From RYN-122 sp963761655 (GTDB lineage: Bacteria; Actinomycetota; Actinomycetes; Mycobacteriales; SCTD01), in NCBI GenBank assembly GCA_963761655.1, contig CAVXHI010000002.1:806001-870000 (forward strand): DNA of 64,000 bases, given 5' to 3'. The notes under the pieces were generated by a model. That model was not told the DNA's origin and did no database searches. It saw nothing but the letters and a program-made list of their open reading frames with translations. Positions 1 to 7,907 of the stretch are shown here, in pieces (position 1 is the first letter of the stretch; the number at the start of each line of letters is the position of its first letter). Made by a program: the position numbers and the translations under genes.

Positions 1-552
1 GGCGGCGGCCTGCAGCTCCTGCACGGTCCGCCGGGCGGCGCGCCAGCCCTCGAAGGACGCCCGGAAGCGCTCACGCAGCGCCGTCACGGGCTCCCCGGCG
101 TACCGGTCGAGCGCCCCGCGCTGCGCCGCCGGCTTGAGCAGGCGCTGCTGGTCGGACTGCCCGTGCACGGCCACGACGTGCTCGCCGAGCTCGGTCAGCA
201 CCCCCGCGGGGACGCCCCGCCCGCCGACGTGGGCGCGGCTGCGGCCGTCCGGGTTGACCGTGCGGGTCAGCAGCAGGACGCCGTCGTCGTCGAGCTCCGC
301 GCCGGCCTCGACCGCCCGGCCGAGCGCGGCGTGGCCCTCGGGCAGGACCAGCCGGCCCTCGACGACCGCCCTGGCGCTGCCTGGCCGCACCCGCCCACCG
401 TCCCCGCGAGCCCCGAACAGCAGGTTCACGCCCTGCACGACCATCGTCTTGCCGGCCCCGGTCTCGCCCGTGACCACCGTCAGCCCGCGCGACAGCTCGA
501 GGACGGCGTCGTCGATGACGCCGAGCCCGCTGATGCGCATCTCTTCGAGCAC
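1..552 (-). CDS. recN: DNA repair protein RecN, C-terminus outside window
   Basis: RecN is the SMC-like ATPase that acts on double-strand breaks. Only the first 184 codons are present; the rest runs off the left edge. The N-terminal ATPase half-domain is clear, with Walker A GETGAGKT at residues 29-36 and the family motif HGQSDQQ near residue 130. I start at GTG 552, giving VLEEMRI, which matches the usual MLEEMRI opening; ATG 540 is the alternative. It lies 49 nt after nadK in the conserved order tlyA-nadK-recN, but a -10 box 7 nt before the start suggests its own leaderless transcript. Confidence 0.93.
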   Translation of the reverse strand, partial: MLEEMRISGLGVIDDAVLELSRGLTVVTGETGAGKTMVVQGVNLLFGARGDGGRVRPGSARAVVEGRLVLPEGHAALGRAVEAGAELDDDGVLLLTRTVNPDGRSRAHVGGRGVPAGVLTELGEHVVAVHGQSDQQRLLKPAAQRGALDRYAGEPVTALRERFRASFEGWRAARRTVQELQAAA

Positions 553-559
553 GTCCCCG

Positions 560-565
560 AACCTA
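560..565 (-). promoter_or_regulatory. Putative -10 box (TAGGTT) for leaderless recN
   Basis: TAGGTT on the minus strand ends 7 nt before the recN GTG, which places the expected transcription start at or next to the start codon. No convincing -35 hexamer is seen. Confidence 0.5.
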
Positions 566-601
566 CGCGGGGGGACCGACGGTCCCGGGGACGTCCACAG
601 G

Positions 602-1480
602 TCAGGCCTGTTCCGCCCTGCCGCGCCAGCCGACCACCGGCAGGTCGAACTTGCGGACGAGGGTGTCGGTGAACGGCTCCGTGTGCGTGCGGGCCAGCAG
701 CACGGGGGCGGAGCCCTTCCGCACCTCGACCCGGCTGCCGTGCGGCAGCGGCAGGGTGCGCCGCCCGTCGCAGGCCAGCACCGCCTCCGCGCCGGTCGAC
801 AGCACCTCGAGCGCGACCACCGACGTCGGGCCGACCACCACCGGCCGGGCGAACAGGGCGTGCGCGCTGATCGGCACGACGAGCAGGGCGTCCAGCGTGG
901 GCCAGACGACCGGGCCACCGGCGGAGAAGGCGTAGGCGGTCGACCCGGTCGGGGTCGCGCAGACCACCCCGTCGCAGCCCCAGCGCGACAGCGGCCGGCC
1001 GTCGACCTCGACCACCAGCTCGAGCATCCGCTCGCGCGCGGCCTTCTCGACCGACGCCTCGTTCAGCGCCCACCCGGTGCCGACGACGGCGCCGTCGAGG
1101 GTGACCGTCACGTCGAGCGTCGTCCGCTCCTCGACGTCGTAGTCGCGGGCCAGCACCCGCTCCACCGTGACGTCGAGGTCCTGCGACTCGGCGGCCGCCA
1201 GGAAGCCGACGTGACCGAGGTTCACGCCCAGCAGGGGGACGCCGCAGTCTCGCGCGGTCTCTGCGGCCCGCAGGATCGACCCGTCACCACCCAGGACCAG
1301 CACCAGCTCGACGCCCTCGGCCGACCCGCCCACGACGACGCCGGTCAGTCCGATGTCACGGGCCTCCTCGGCCGACACCCGCACCTCGACGCCGGCCTCC
1401 TGCAGGCGACGGACCACGCGCCGCGCCGCGTCGGCGATCGGGGGGCGGCCCGTGTGGGCGAGCAGCAGGACGGAGCGCAC
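602..1480 (-). CDS. nadK: NAD kinase
   Basis: NAD kinase phosphorylates NAD to NADP using ATP or polyphosphate in the cytosol. The 292-residue product has the signature GGDGS at residues 64-68, the NE dipeptide in NEASVEK, and the glycine-rich TPTGSTAYAFSAGGP segment of the active site. The GTG at 1480 is 11 nt after the tlyA stop and gives VRSVLLLAHTGR, the expected first strand of the fold. Its place between tlyA and recN is conserved in actinobacteria, and the gene is probably expressed from the upstream operon. Confidence 0.96.
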   Translation of the reverse strand: MRSVLLLAHTGRPPIADAARRVVRRLQEAGVEVRVSAEEARDIGLTGVVVGGSAEGVELVLVLGGDGSILRAAETARDCGVPLLGVNLGHVGFLAAAESQDLDVTVERVLARDYDVEERTTLDVTVTLDGAVVGTGWALNEASVEKAARERMLELVVEVDGRPLSRWGCDGVVCATPTGSTAYAFSAGGPVVWPTLDALLVVPISAHALFARPVVVGPTSVVALEVLSTGAEAVLACDGRRTLPLPHGSRVEVRKGSAPVLLARTHTEPFTDTLVRKFDLPVVGWRGRAEQA

Positions 1481-1491
1481 GCGCCAGCCTG

Positions 1492-2286
1492 TCAGACGGG
1501 GCCCTCCTCGACCGCGCGCAGCAGGTCGGCGTCCTGCAGGGGCGGCGCGCCCTGCTGCAGCCACAGGAAGAACTCCACGTTGCCGCTCGGACCCGGCAGC
1601 GGGCTCGCCACCACGCCGCGGACGCCCAGCCCCAGCGTCTCGGCCTGCCGCGCCACCCCCCGGACGGCGTCGGCACGCAGCTCGGGGTCCCGGACGACGC
1701 CGCCCGCCGGCAGCCGCTCCTTGCCCACCTCGAACTGCGGCTTCACCATCGGCAGCAGGTCCGCGCCGGGGACGCACACCGAGTGCAGGGCCGGCAGCAC
1801 CAGCCCGAGCGGGATGAAGGACAGGTCCGCCACGACGAGCTCGACCGGGTCGCCGACCTGCTCGAGCGTCAACGACCGGACGTTCGTGCGGTCGACGACG
1901 GTCACCCGCGGGTCGCTCTGCAGCGCCCACACCAGCTGCCCGTACCCGACGTCGACCGCGACCACGTGGTGCGCTCCGCGCCGCAGCAGGACGTCGGTGA
2001 AGCCCCCGGTGGAGGCGCCGGCGTCGAGCGCCCGCTTGCCTGCCGGGTCGTAGCCGAAGGCGTCGAGGGCGCCCACCAGCTTGTGGCCGCCCCGGCTGGC
2101 GAACACCTCCCCGGGCTGCTCGTCCACCAGCAGCGGGGTGGCGGCCTCCACCCCGGTGGCCGGCTTCGTCGCGACCGTCCCCGCGACCCGCACCAGCCCC
2201 GACGCCACCAGCTCCGCAGCGTGCTCGCGGCTGCGGGCGAGCCCTCGGCGGACCAGCTCGGCGTCCAGCCGCGCGCGGCGGGCCAC
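1492..2286 (-). CDS. tlyA: TlyA family rRNA 2'-O-methyltransferase / putative hemolysin
   Basis: TlyA methylates 2'-hydroxyls of 16S and 23S rRNA in mycobacteria, and its loss there gives capreomycin resistance. The 264-residue product has an N-terminal S4 RNA-binding domain (about 1-60) and an FtsJ-like Rossmann methyltransferase with the SAM motif ALDAGASTGGFTD near residue 86. VVADLSFIPL and the lysine in MVKPQFE belong to the catalytic set. Length matches the family (about 268). It starts with GTG 14 nt after the small Pro-rich gene and precedes nadK by 11 nt. Confidence 0.95.
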   Translation of the reverse strand: MARRARLDAELVRRGLARSREHAAELVASGLVRVAGTVATKPATGVEAATPLLVDEQPGEVFASRGGHKLVGALDAFGYDPAGKRALDAGASTGGFTDVLLRRGAHHVVAVDVGYGQLVWALQSDPRVTVVDRTNVRSLTLEQVGDPVELVVADLSFIPLGLVLPALHSVCVPGADLLPMVKPQFEVGKERLPAGGVVRDPELRADAVRGVARQAETLGLGVRGVVASPLPGPSGNVEFFLWLQQGAPPLQDADLLRAVEEGPV

Positions 2287-2300
2287 TCAGGCGTCCCGGG

Positions 2301-2612
2301 TCACGGGTGGTCGAGGGCGGCCAGCGCGTCCTGCAGCCGGCGGTGCACCTCGTCGTAGACCTCGACGTGCTCGTCGAGCGGCCGGTCCAGGACGCCGTCC
2401 AGGGCGGCCAGCGCAGCCGCGACGGCGGGAGGCGGGCCGGACAGGGGCGGACCGGACAGGGGCGGACCGGAGGCAGGCGGACCGGACAGGGGCGGACCGG
2501 ACCGGGGCGGACCGGAGGCAGGCGGACCGGACACCGGCGTAGCAGGACGGGGTGGACCCGACCTCGGCGGGCCGGGCACGGGCGGGCCGGGACGCGGCGC
2601 GTCCGCCGTCAC
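2301..2612 (-). CDS. Small Pro-rich protein, Rv1693-like position
   Basis: Encodes 103 residues of unknown function. The C-terminal 45 residues (LAALDGVLDRPLDEHVEVYD onward) look like the short helical protein found upstream of tlyA in other actinobacteria (Rv1693 in Mycobacterium). The N-terminal half is an SGPP-type repeat encoded by a tandem DNA repeat and is probably disordered. GTG 2612 overlaps the stop of the phasin-like gene as GTGA, which implies translational coupling. The orthologue assignment rests on position and weak similarity of the tail. Confidence 0.7.
   Translation of the reverse strand: MTADAPRPGPPVPGPPRSGPPRPATPVSGPPASGPPRSGPPLSGPPASGPPLSGPPLSGPPPAVAAALAALDGVLDRPLDEHVEVYDEVHRRLQDALAALDHP
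2431..2535. repeat. 15-bp GC-rich tandem repeat inside coding sequence
   Basis: About seven imperfect copies of a 15-bp unit (type GGCGGACCGGACAGG), all in frame. They encode repeated Ser-Gly-Pro-Pro blocks with L, A, R or V between. The multiple-of-three unit length means copy number can change without breaking the gene. Confidence 0.85.
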
Positions 2613-2947
2613 GCGTCGGTGGTGCGCTCGGCCGCCGTCAGCCGACCCGACAGGTCCCGGACGGTGGCCTCGAGGGCCCGCACCCGGGCGCTCAGCTCGG
2701 CGACCTCGTCCGCGCTGGCCAGCCCCACCCGCCCGAGCGTGCGGTCGACCTCGTACTTCACCAGCGCCGACACCGCCTCGCGGTTGGCCCGGGACTGCTC
2801 GACCAGGTCCTCGGCCAGCGCCCCGACCTGCTCGGCCGTCGCCTCGCCCTGCGCGACCAGGGCGCGGGCCGCCGACGCCGCCCGCTGCCGGGTCACCACG
2901 GTGAGACTGCCGGCGAGCGCCAGGTAGGTCTTGAGCGCGTCGCGCAC
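2609..2947 (-). CDS. Phasin-like coiled-coil protein
   Basis: A 112-residue, almost fully helical protein beginning MRDALKTYLALAGSLTVVT. It resembles the actinobacterial family annotated as polyhydroxyalkanoate synthesis regulator phasin. The middle is an amphipathic helix rich in Ala and Glu, and the C-terminus (ADEVAELSARVRALEATV) shows coiled-coil heptads. No PHA synthase is in the window, so a role on PHA granules is family knowledge only. It starts with GTG and is transcribed away from the SCP2 gene, with TAGCGT as a likely -10 at 2987-2992. Confidence 0.75.
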   Translation of the reverse strand: MRDALKTYLALAGSLTVVTRQRAASAARALVAQGEATAEQVGALAEDLVEQSRANREAVSALVKYEVDRTLGRVGLASADEVAELSARVRALEATVRDLSGRLTAAERTTDA

Positions 2948-2985
2948 GGTCGTCCCCCGTCCCGCGCCGGGTCTGGCGCACCTCG

Positions 2986-3023
2986 GACGCTACCGCGTGA
3001 GCCGCCTCCTGCCGGGTAGCGTC
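2986..3023. promoter_or_regulatory. Divergent promoter region with inverted repeat
   Basis: The 9-nt arms GACGCTACC (2986-2994) and GGTAGCGTC (3015-3023) are perfect inverted copies, 20 nt apart. Each contains TAGCGT, an actinobacterial -10 sequence, reading outward to the phasin-like gene (minus) and the SCP2 gene (plus). The symmetry may simply reflect two back-to-back promoters. Confidence 0.5.
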
Positions 3024-3065
3024 GCAGGGCCGTTGACGATGCCGAGGACGATGCCGAGGAGGGCC

Positions 3066-3404
3066 GTGGCCAGCACCGCAGAGGTCGAGCACGCCCTGCG
3101 TGAGCTCGTCTCGCGCCTCGCCGGCGTCGACCGCGAGACCCGCGGCAAGCACGTCCTGGAGCGCACCGTCTCGTGCCGGGTCCCCGACCTCGACGTGGTC
3201 TGGACCGGCCGGCTCGACGACGACGGCCTGTCCGAGCTCACCGACCAGCCGTGCGACAGCGCGCAGATCCGGCTCCGGGTGGCCAGCGACGACCTCCTCG
3301 CCCTGGCCGAGGGGCGCCTCCCGGTGGTGCAGGCCTGGGCGACCGGCAAGCTCAAGGTCGAGGCCAGCGCCCGCGACCTGATGAGGCTGCGGACCCTGCT
3401 CTAG
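3066..3404 (+). CDS. SCP2 sterol-binding domain protein
   Basis: A 112-residue single-domain protein of the SCP2 lipid-carrier type that co-occurs with tlyA and nadK in actinobacteria. Visible features are the KHVLERTVSCRVPDL strand region and the late WATGKLKVEA segment typical of these proteins. I chose GTG 3066 because AGGAGG lies 3 nt upstream and the product then begins VASTAEVEHALREL like relatives; in-frame ATGs at 3039 and 3051 are possible. The ligand is unknown. Its TAG stop interlocks with the TAG of the convergent HAD gene on one CTAG. Confidence 0.82.
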   Translation: MASTAEVEHALRELVSRLAGVDRETRGKHVLERTVSCRVPDLDVVWTGRLDDDGLSELTDQPCDSAQIRLRVASDDLLALAEGRLPVVQAWATGKLKVEASARDLMRLRTLL

Positions 3405-4405
3405 CCGTCCGCGCCCCGGTCGGCCACGGCCCAGGCGAGGGCGCACGCGGCCCGCAGCGCGTCGACCCCGTCGCCGGTCTCCCGCACGACGCCGCCGTCG
3501 AGCGTTGCCGTCGCTGAACCGCACCGCGCGGTGTCCCCCTCGACGACGACGTCCGGCTGCGGCGCGAGCAGCCCGCGCAGGTCCGCGGCCACGAAGGTCG
3601 GGCGGCTGCCGGCCGGGGCCGCGAGCAGCGCCTCGCGGTCGGCCACGCCGGTCAGGACGAGCAGGCTGTCGGCGCCGCCCCGCACGGCCCCGAGGACGTC
3701 GGTGTCGAGCCGGTCGCCCACGACCAGCGGCCGGGTCGCGCCCACCCGCTCCACCGACTCACGGTGCAGCGCCGGCTCGGGCTTGCCGGTCACGACCGGG
3801 TGCCTCCCGGTCGCGACCTCGAGGGCGGCGACGAACGACCCGTTGCCCGGCAGCGGACCGCGTGGGCTCGGGTAGGTGCTGTCGGTGTTGCCCGCGACCC
3901 AGAACGCCCCTGCCCGGAGCGCGACCGCGGCCTCCGCCAGGTCCCGCCAGCCGGTGTCCTGGGACAGCCCCTGCACGACGGCCTGCGGCTGCTCGTCCGC
4001 GGTCCGGACCGGGCGCAGGCCCGCGGCGGCGACCTCCTCGGCCAGGCCCTCGCTCCCGAGCACGAGGACGGCCGTGCCCGGCGGGAAGCGCTCGGCGAGC
4101 AGCCGGCAGGCGGCCTGGGCGCTGGTGACGACGTCCGCGTCCTCGGCCTCGATCCCGAGCTCCCGCAGGTGCGCGGCGACGACGGCCGGCCGGCGCCCCG
4201 CGTTGTTGGTGACGAAGCAGGCGCGCAGACCGCGTGCCCGGGCGGCCGCGACCGACGGAGCGGCGTGCTCGACCGGCTCCTGGCCGAGGTAGAGCACGCC
4301 GTCGAGGTCGTACAGCGCGGCGTCGTAGGCCTCGGCCAGGGGACCGGCGCAGCTCCCCAGCCCGTGCCCCCGCTGCCCGGCTCCCCGCGGCGGGGTGGCG
4401 CTCAG
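3401..4405 (-). CDS. HAD-IIA (NagD-like) phosphatase with probable CTG start
   Basis: A haloacid-dehalogenase IIA hydrolase of 334 residues, orthologous by position to Rv1692, a glycerol-3-phosphate phosphatase. Motif I is YDLDGVLYLG, motif II lies in CFVTNNAG, the substrate lysine is in VVTGKPEPALH and motif III is VVGDRLDTDVLGA. No ATG, GTG or TTG exists in frame between the upstream gene and motif I. The CTG at 4405, overlapping the TPR stop as CTGA, gives about 28 residues before motif I, as in relatives. The alternative is an unseen sequence error near the start. Confidence 0.85.
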   Translation of the reverse strand: MSATPPRGAGQRGHGLGSCAGPLAEAYDAALYDLDGVLYLGQEPVEHAAPSVAAARARGLRACFVTNNAGRRPAVVAAHLRELGIEAEDADVVTSAQAACRLLAERFPPGTAVLVLGSEGLAEEVAAAGLRPVRTADEQPQAVVQGLSQDTGWRDLAEAAVALRAGAFWVAGNTDSTYPSPRGPLPGNGSFVAALEVATGRHPVVTGKPEPALHRESVERVGATRPLVVGDRLDTDVLGAVRGGADSLLVLTGVADREALLAAPAGSRPTFVAADLRGLLAPQPDVVVEGDTARCGSATATLDGGVVRETGDGVDALRAACALAWAVADRGADG

Positions 4406-4893
4406 CGCCGCGAGGCGGTCAGAGCCGCGCGCGCGCCGCGCAGCGCCTGGCCGTAGTACGCGATGTCGGGGCGCATCGCCGCCGCCAGCGCGAGGTGCTC
4501 CACCGCGGCGTCGAGGTCGCCGAGCTTCGTGGCGGCCAGCCCGAGCCCGAACTGCGAGTAGTCGTCGGCCGGATCGATGCTGATGATCCACTCGAAGTTC
4601 GCCCGCGCCTCGTCGTACATCCCGACGTCGAACTGCGCCCGGGCCAGACCCTCGCGGACCGCGCGGGACTCCGGCTCCATGGACGCGGTGTGCTGGAGCA
4701 GCTGGACCGCGGCGTTCGCGTCGCCGGCCTGCAGCAGGTCGAGCCCGCGCAGGTACCAGTCGTAGAGCTCGCCCTGCGGGACGACGTCCTCGGGCGGCGG
4801 CGGCAGCTCGGCGAAGGGCTTCGGCTTCTCGGCCTCGGGGGCCCGCGGGTCGTACCGGGCGTCGTACCGGGGGTCGTACCTGGGGTCTCCCAC
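4402..4893 (-). CDS. Small TPR protein
   Basis: A 163-residue protein with about three tetratricopeptide-like helical pairs (residues 45-150; for example LDLLQAGDANAAVQLLQHTA and FGLGLAATKLGDLDAAVEH). It matches the position of Rv1691 in Mycobacterium. The N-terminus carries a short RYDPRYDARYDP repeat from a 12-bp DNA repeat and is likely disordered. It starts at GTG 4893 with GAGAGGAG about 11 nt upstream. No signal peptide or enzyme motif is seen; a protein-binding role is inferred from the fold only. Its stop overlaps the HAD-IIA start. Confidence 0.78.
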   Translation of the reverse strand: MGDPRYDPRYDARYDPRAPEAEKPKPFAELPPPPEDVVPQGELYDWYLRGLDLLQAGDANAAVQLLQHTASMEPESRAVREGLARAQFDVGMYDEARANFEWIISIDPADDYSQFGLGLAATKLGDLDAAVEHLALAAAMRPDIAYYGQALRGARAALTASRR

Positions 4894-4997
4894 TGCGCTG
4901 TCCGCTCCTCTCGAGTCCCGCAGTCCGGCGATGCGGACCTGTCGGGGCCGTGCTCCCGGTCCGCGTGCCGGAGCGGGGTGCGTGGCAGGGTCCTGCC

Positions 4998-6516
4998 GTG
5001 ACTCCCCATCCGGGCCCCGTCGACGCGGGCCCGTCCTCCTCCACTCGTCCAGGCAGGCCCGGGGGCCTGGTCCTGCAGCCCTTCCGGGCCCTGCGCTACG
5101 CCGTGCCCGACAGCGACCTGTCCCTGGTCACCTCCCCGCCCTACGACGTCGTGGACGACGTGGGCGCGGCGGTGCTCGAGGAGCTCAGCCCGTCGAACGT
5201 GGTGCGCCTCATCCTCCCACGCGACACGCCCGACGTGCAGGACCGTCCTGCCGCCGCTGCGGCGCTGCTGGCCGCCTGGCGGCGCGACGGCGTCCTGCGC
5301 CAGGACCCCGAGCCGGCGCTCTACGTCTACGAGCAGGCCGAGCCGGACGGCGGCCACGTGCAGCGCGGTCTGCTCGGCGCGCTCGCCCTCACCCCGTCCG
5401 AGGACGGGGTCGTCCTGCCGCACGAGGACACGATGGCCGGGGTCGTGGCGGAGCGCCTGGCCCTCTACTCGGCCGTCCGCGCCGACCTCGAGCCCATCCT
5501 GCTCGTGCACGACGGCGGGCTCTCGGCCCAGGCCGACCCGAAGCCGGTCGACCGCCCCTCGAGCGGAGACGGCGCAGGAGAGCCTCCTCGGCCTGCCTCG
5601 GGCCGGGGGGCGACCAGCGAGCTCGTGTCCGGCGTCGACCGCGAGCCTGCGCTCGTCGACGCGGTGCTGCCCGACGGGCGCCGGCACCGGCTCTGGGCGG
5701 TGACCGACCCCGGCGTCCTGGCCGCGGTCGCGGCGGACCTGCTCCCCCGGCGGGCCGTCATCGCCGACGGCCACCACCGGTACGCCACCTACCTGCGCCG
5801 GCAGGCCGACCGGCACGCGGCCGGGGACGGGCCCGGGCCGTGGGACCTCGGGCTCGCCCTGCTCGTCGACGCGCAGGAGCACGGCCCGTGCGTGCACGCG
5901 GTCCACCGGGTGGTCCGCGGCGTGCCGGCGGCGGAGCTGGCCGAGCGGTCCGCGAGCGGGCGCCCGGGTCCGCGACCTCGACGGGACCGACCTGCCGGGT
6001 GCCCTCGCGGCGCTGGACGCGGCGGGGCGCCGCGGGCCGGCCTTCCTGCTGCTCAGCGGCGACGCCCGCACCGTCCGTCTCGTGACCGACCTGGTGCGGG
6101 CGCAGATCGGACGCCGTGCTGCCGGAGGGCGCGTCGGCCTCGTGGCGCGACCTGGCCGTCGTCGTCCTGCACCGCTACCTCGTCCCCCACCTCTGGGGCC
6201 TCGTCGACACCCCCGACGCGGTCACGTCGGCGACCGACGTGGACCAGGCGCTCGCCGAGGCCGCCCGTACCGGCGGCACGGCCGTCCTGCTCGGCCCCGT
6301 GCCGCTCGGCGCCCTGACGACGGTCGCGGCCGGCGGGGAGCGGCTGCCGCGCAAGGCGACGCTGTTCACCCCGAAGCCCCGCACCGGCCTCGTGCTCCGC
6401 CCCTACGACGCGACGACCCGCCCGCGTCCGCCGCCGCCACCGCGGGCTGCAGCCGACCGCCCGGCGCGGTCGAGGCGCCGGTGGAGCGGCCTTCACCAGC
6501 CGACGGAGCCCGCTGA
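4998..6516 (+). CDS. DUF1015 family protein, frameshifted
   Basis: Matches DUF1015 proteins of unknown function. Recognisable blocks are LQPFRALRYAVP at the start, SPPYDVV, AVIADGHHRYATYLR in the middle and LFTPKPRTGLVLRPYD at the end. The reading frame moves by one extra base near 5965 and again near 6110; removing them restores a continuous family sequence. GTG 4998 is the likely start. The conserved part ends near 6408, but no stop follows in that frame until 6673. The TGA at 6514-6516 would need two further extra bases, so the 3' end is uncertain and overlaps the convergent SSB-like gene. Confidence 0.7.
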
Positions 6517-6858
6517 CCTCGACCTCGTCACGGCTGGCGGCCGCAGCGCCCGCCCGCCAGAAGCGGCGTCGCAGCGCTCCAGCGACCTCGACGACGTCCC
6601 CGGGGGTCAGGCTGCGGGCGGTCCGCCGGACCCCCGCGGCCCAGGCACGAGCAGTCCAGGGTGTCGATCGTGACCGGGCGGCCCGCCGGCGGTCCCACGG
6701 ACGCCGGGCGGCCGGTCGACGACGAGCCGGAACGTGCTCAGCAGGTCGCCGCTGGGCAGCTCCCGCTCCTCGGCGACGGCCGCCACCCGCCCGACCAGCA
6801 GCACCTCGTTGCGGCTCGGTGCTGGTGCCTGCTCGTCCTGCGCTGCCCGACGTGCCAC
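6403..6858 (-). CDS. SSB-family OB-fold protein, frameshifted
   Basis: A single-stranded-DNA-binding-type OB fold related to a short actinobacterial SSB paralogue, not the main replicative SSB. NEVLLVGRVAAVAEERELPS opens the fold, then DTLDC, then AWAAGVRRTARSLTPGDVVE and ALRRRFW. The three blocks are in three frames, with one-base breaks near 6690 and 6650. GTG 6858 has GAGGAGG five to six nt upstream. Conserved sequence ends near 6490. The TAG at 6403-6405 is one possible stop if a third break exists, so the end is approximate. Confidence 0.65.
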
Positions 6859-6966
6859 GCTGCCTCCTCGGCCTCCCGCCCGGGTGGGGCGTCGAGGGAC
6901 GACCGTCCTGCAGGTCGTCCCCGCGCGACAGGGCGTGGGCACGGCATGTGGACGAGGAGGTCGGCT

Positions 6967-7904
6967 GTGGACGACAGCACACCGCTGGGCGACGAGGTCC
7001 ACCTCGTCGACACCCGCATGGGCGGCTACGAGACCATCACCGCCGCCTACGTCGTGCGCAGCGAGCGCCCCGCGCTGGTCGAGACCGGCGCGGCCCGGAG
7101 CGCGCAGGCGGTGGTCGACGCCGTGCACGCCCTCGGCATCGGCCCCGACGACCTCGCCACCATCGTCGTCACCCACATCCACCTCGACCACGCCGGCGGC
7201 GTGGGCGACCTCGCCGCGGCCTTCCCGCGCGCCGAGGTCGTCGTGCACGAGCGCGGAGCACGCCACCTCGTCGACCCGGCCCGGCTCATGGCCTCGGCCC
7301 GCTCCGTGTTCGGCGACGTGATGGACACCGTCTTCGGGGAGCTGCTGCCCACCGCCGCGGAGCGGGTCCGTGCGCTCGGCGACACCGGCGAGGTGGACCT
7401 CGGCGGCGGGCGGCGGCTCACCAGCACCTGGTCGCCCGGGCACGCGTCCCACCACGTCGGCCTGCTCGACTCGCTCACGGGCGACCTGTACGTCGGGGAC
7501 GCCGCCGGCATCTACGTCCCCGAGGCCGACCTGCTGCGGCCGGCGACGCCGCCGCCGGACTTCGACCTGACGCTGGCCTTGTCCAGCCTCCGGGCCTTCC
7601 GGGACCTGCAGCCGACGCGTCTGCTGTTCAGCCACTACGGCCCGGTCGTCCGACGTCGACGCGACCCTGGCCGGCAGCGCTGAGGAGCTCGAGCTCTGGG
7701 TCGAGCGGGCGCGGGAGACCCGCGACGCGGGCCTCGACCTCGACCACGCGGTCGCCGCCGTCCGGGAACGCACGGCAGAGCGCTACGCCGCGCTGAGCGA
7801 GGACCCCGCACTGCGGGAGAAGCACGAGGCCTGCGTCGGCGACGCGAGCGAACCTGTCCGGCATCCTGCGCTGGCTCGAGAAGGTCGAGCCGGCGCAGGC
7901 CTGA
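6967..7904 (+). CDS. Metallo-beta-lactamase-fold hydrolase, frameshifted
   Basis: An MBL-fold protein of about 311 residues with the zinc motif THIHLDHAGG (residues 62-71), the second ligand His in SPGHASHHVGLL, and the Asp in YVGDAAGIYVP. The C-terminal helical part (SAEELELWVERARETRD) fits the family. One extra base near 7649 and another near 7850 break the frame; the sequence reads on to TGA at 7904 when they are removed. GTG 6967 has GAGGAGG six nt upstream. The substrate is unknown. It converges on the long TPR gene with a 3-nt gap. Confidence 0.78.
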
Positions 7905-7907
7905 CGG

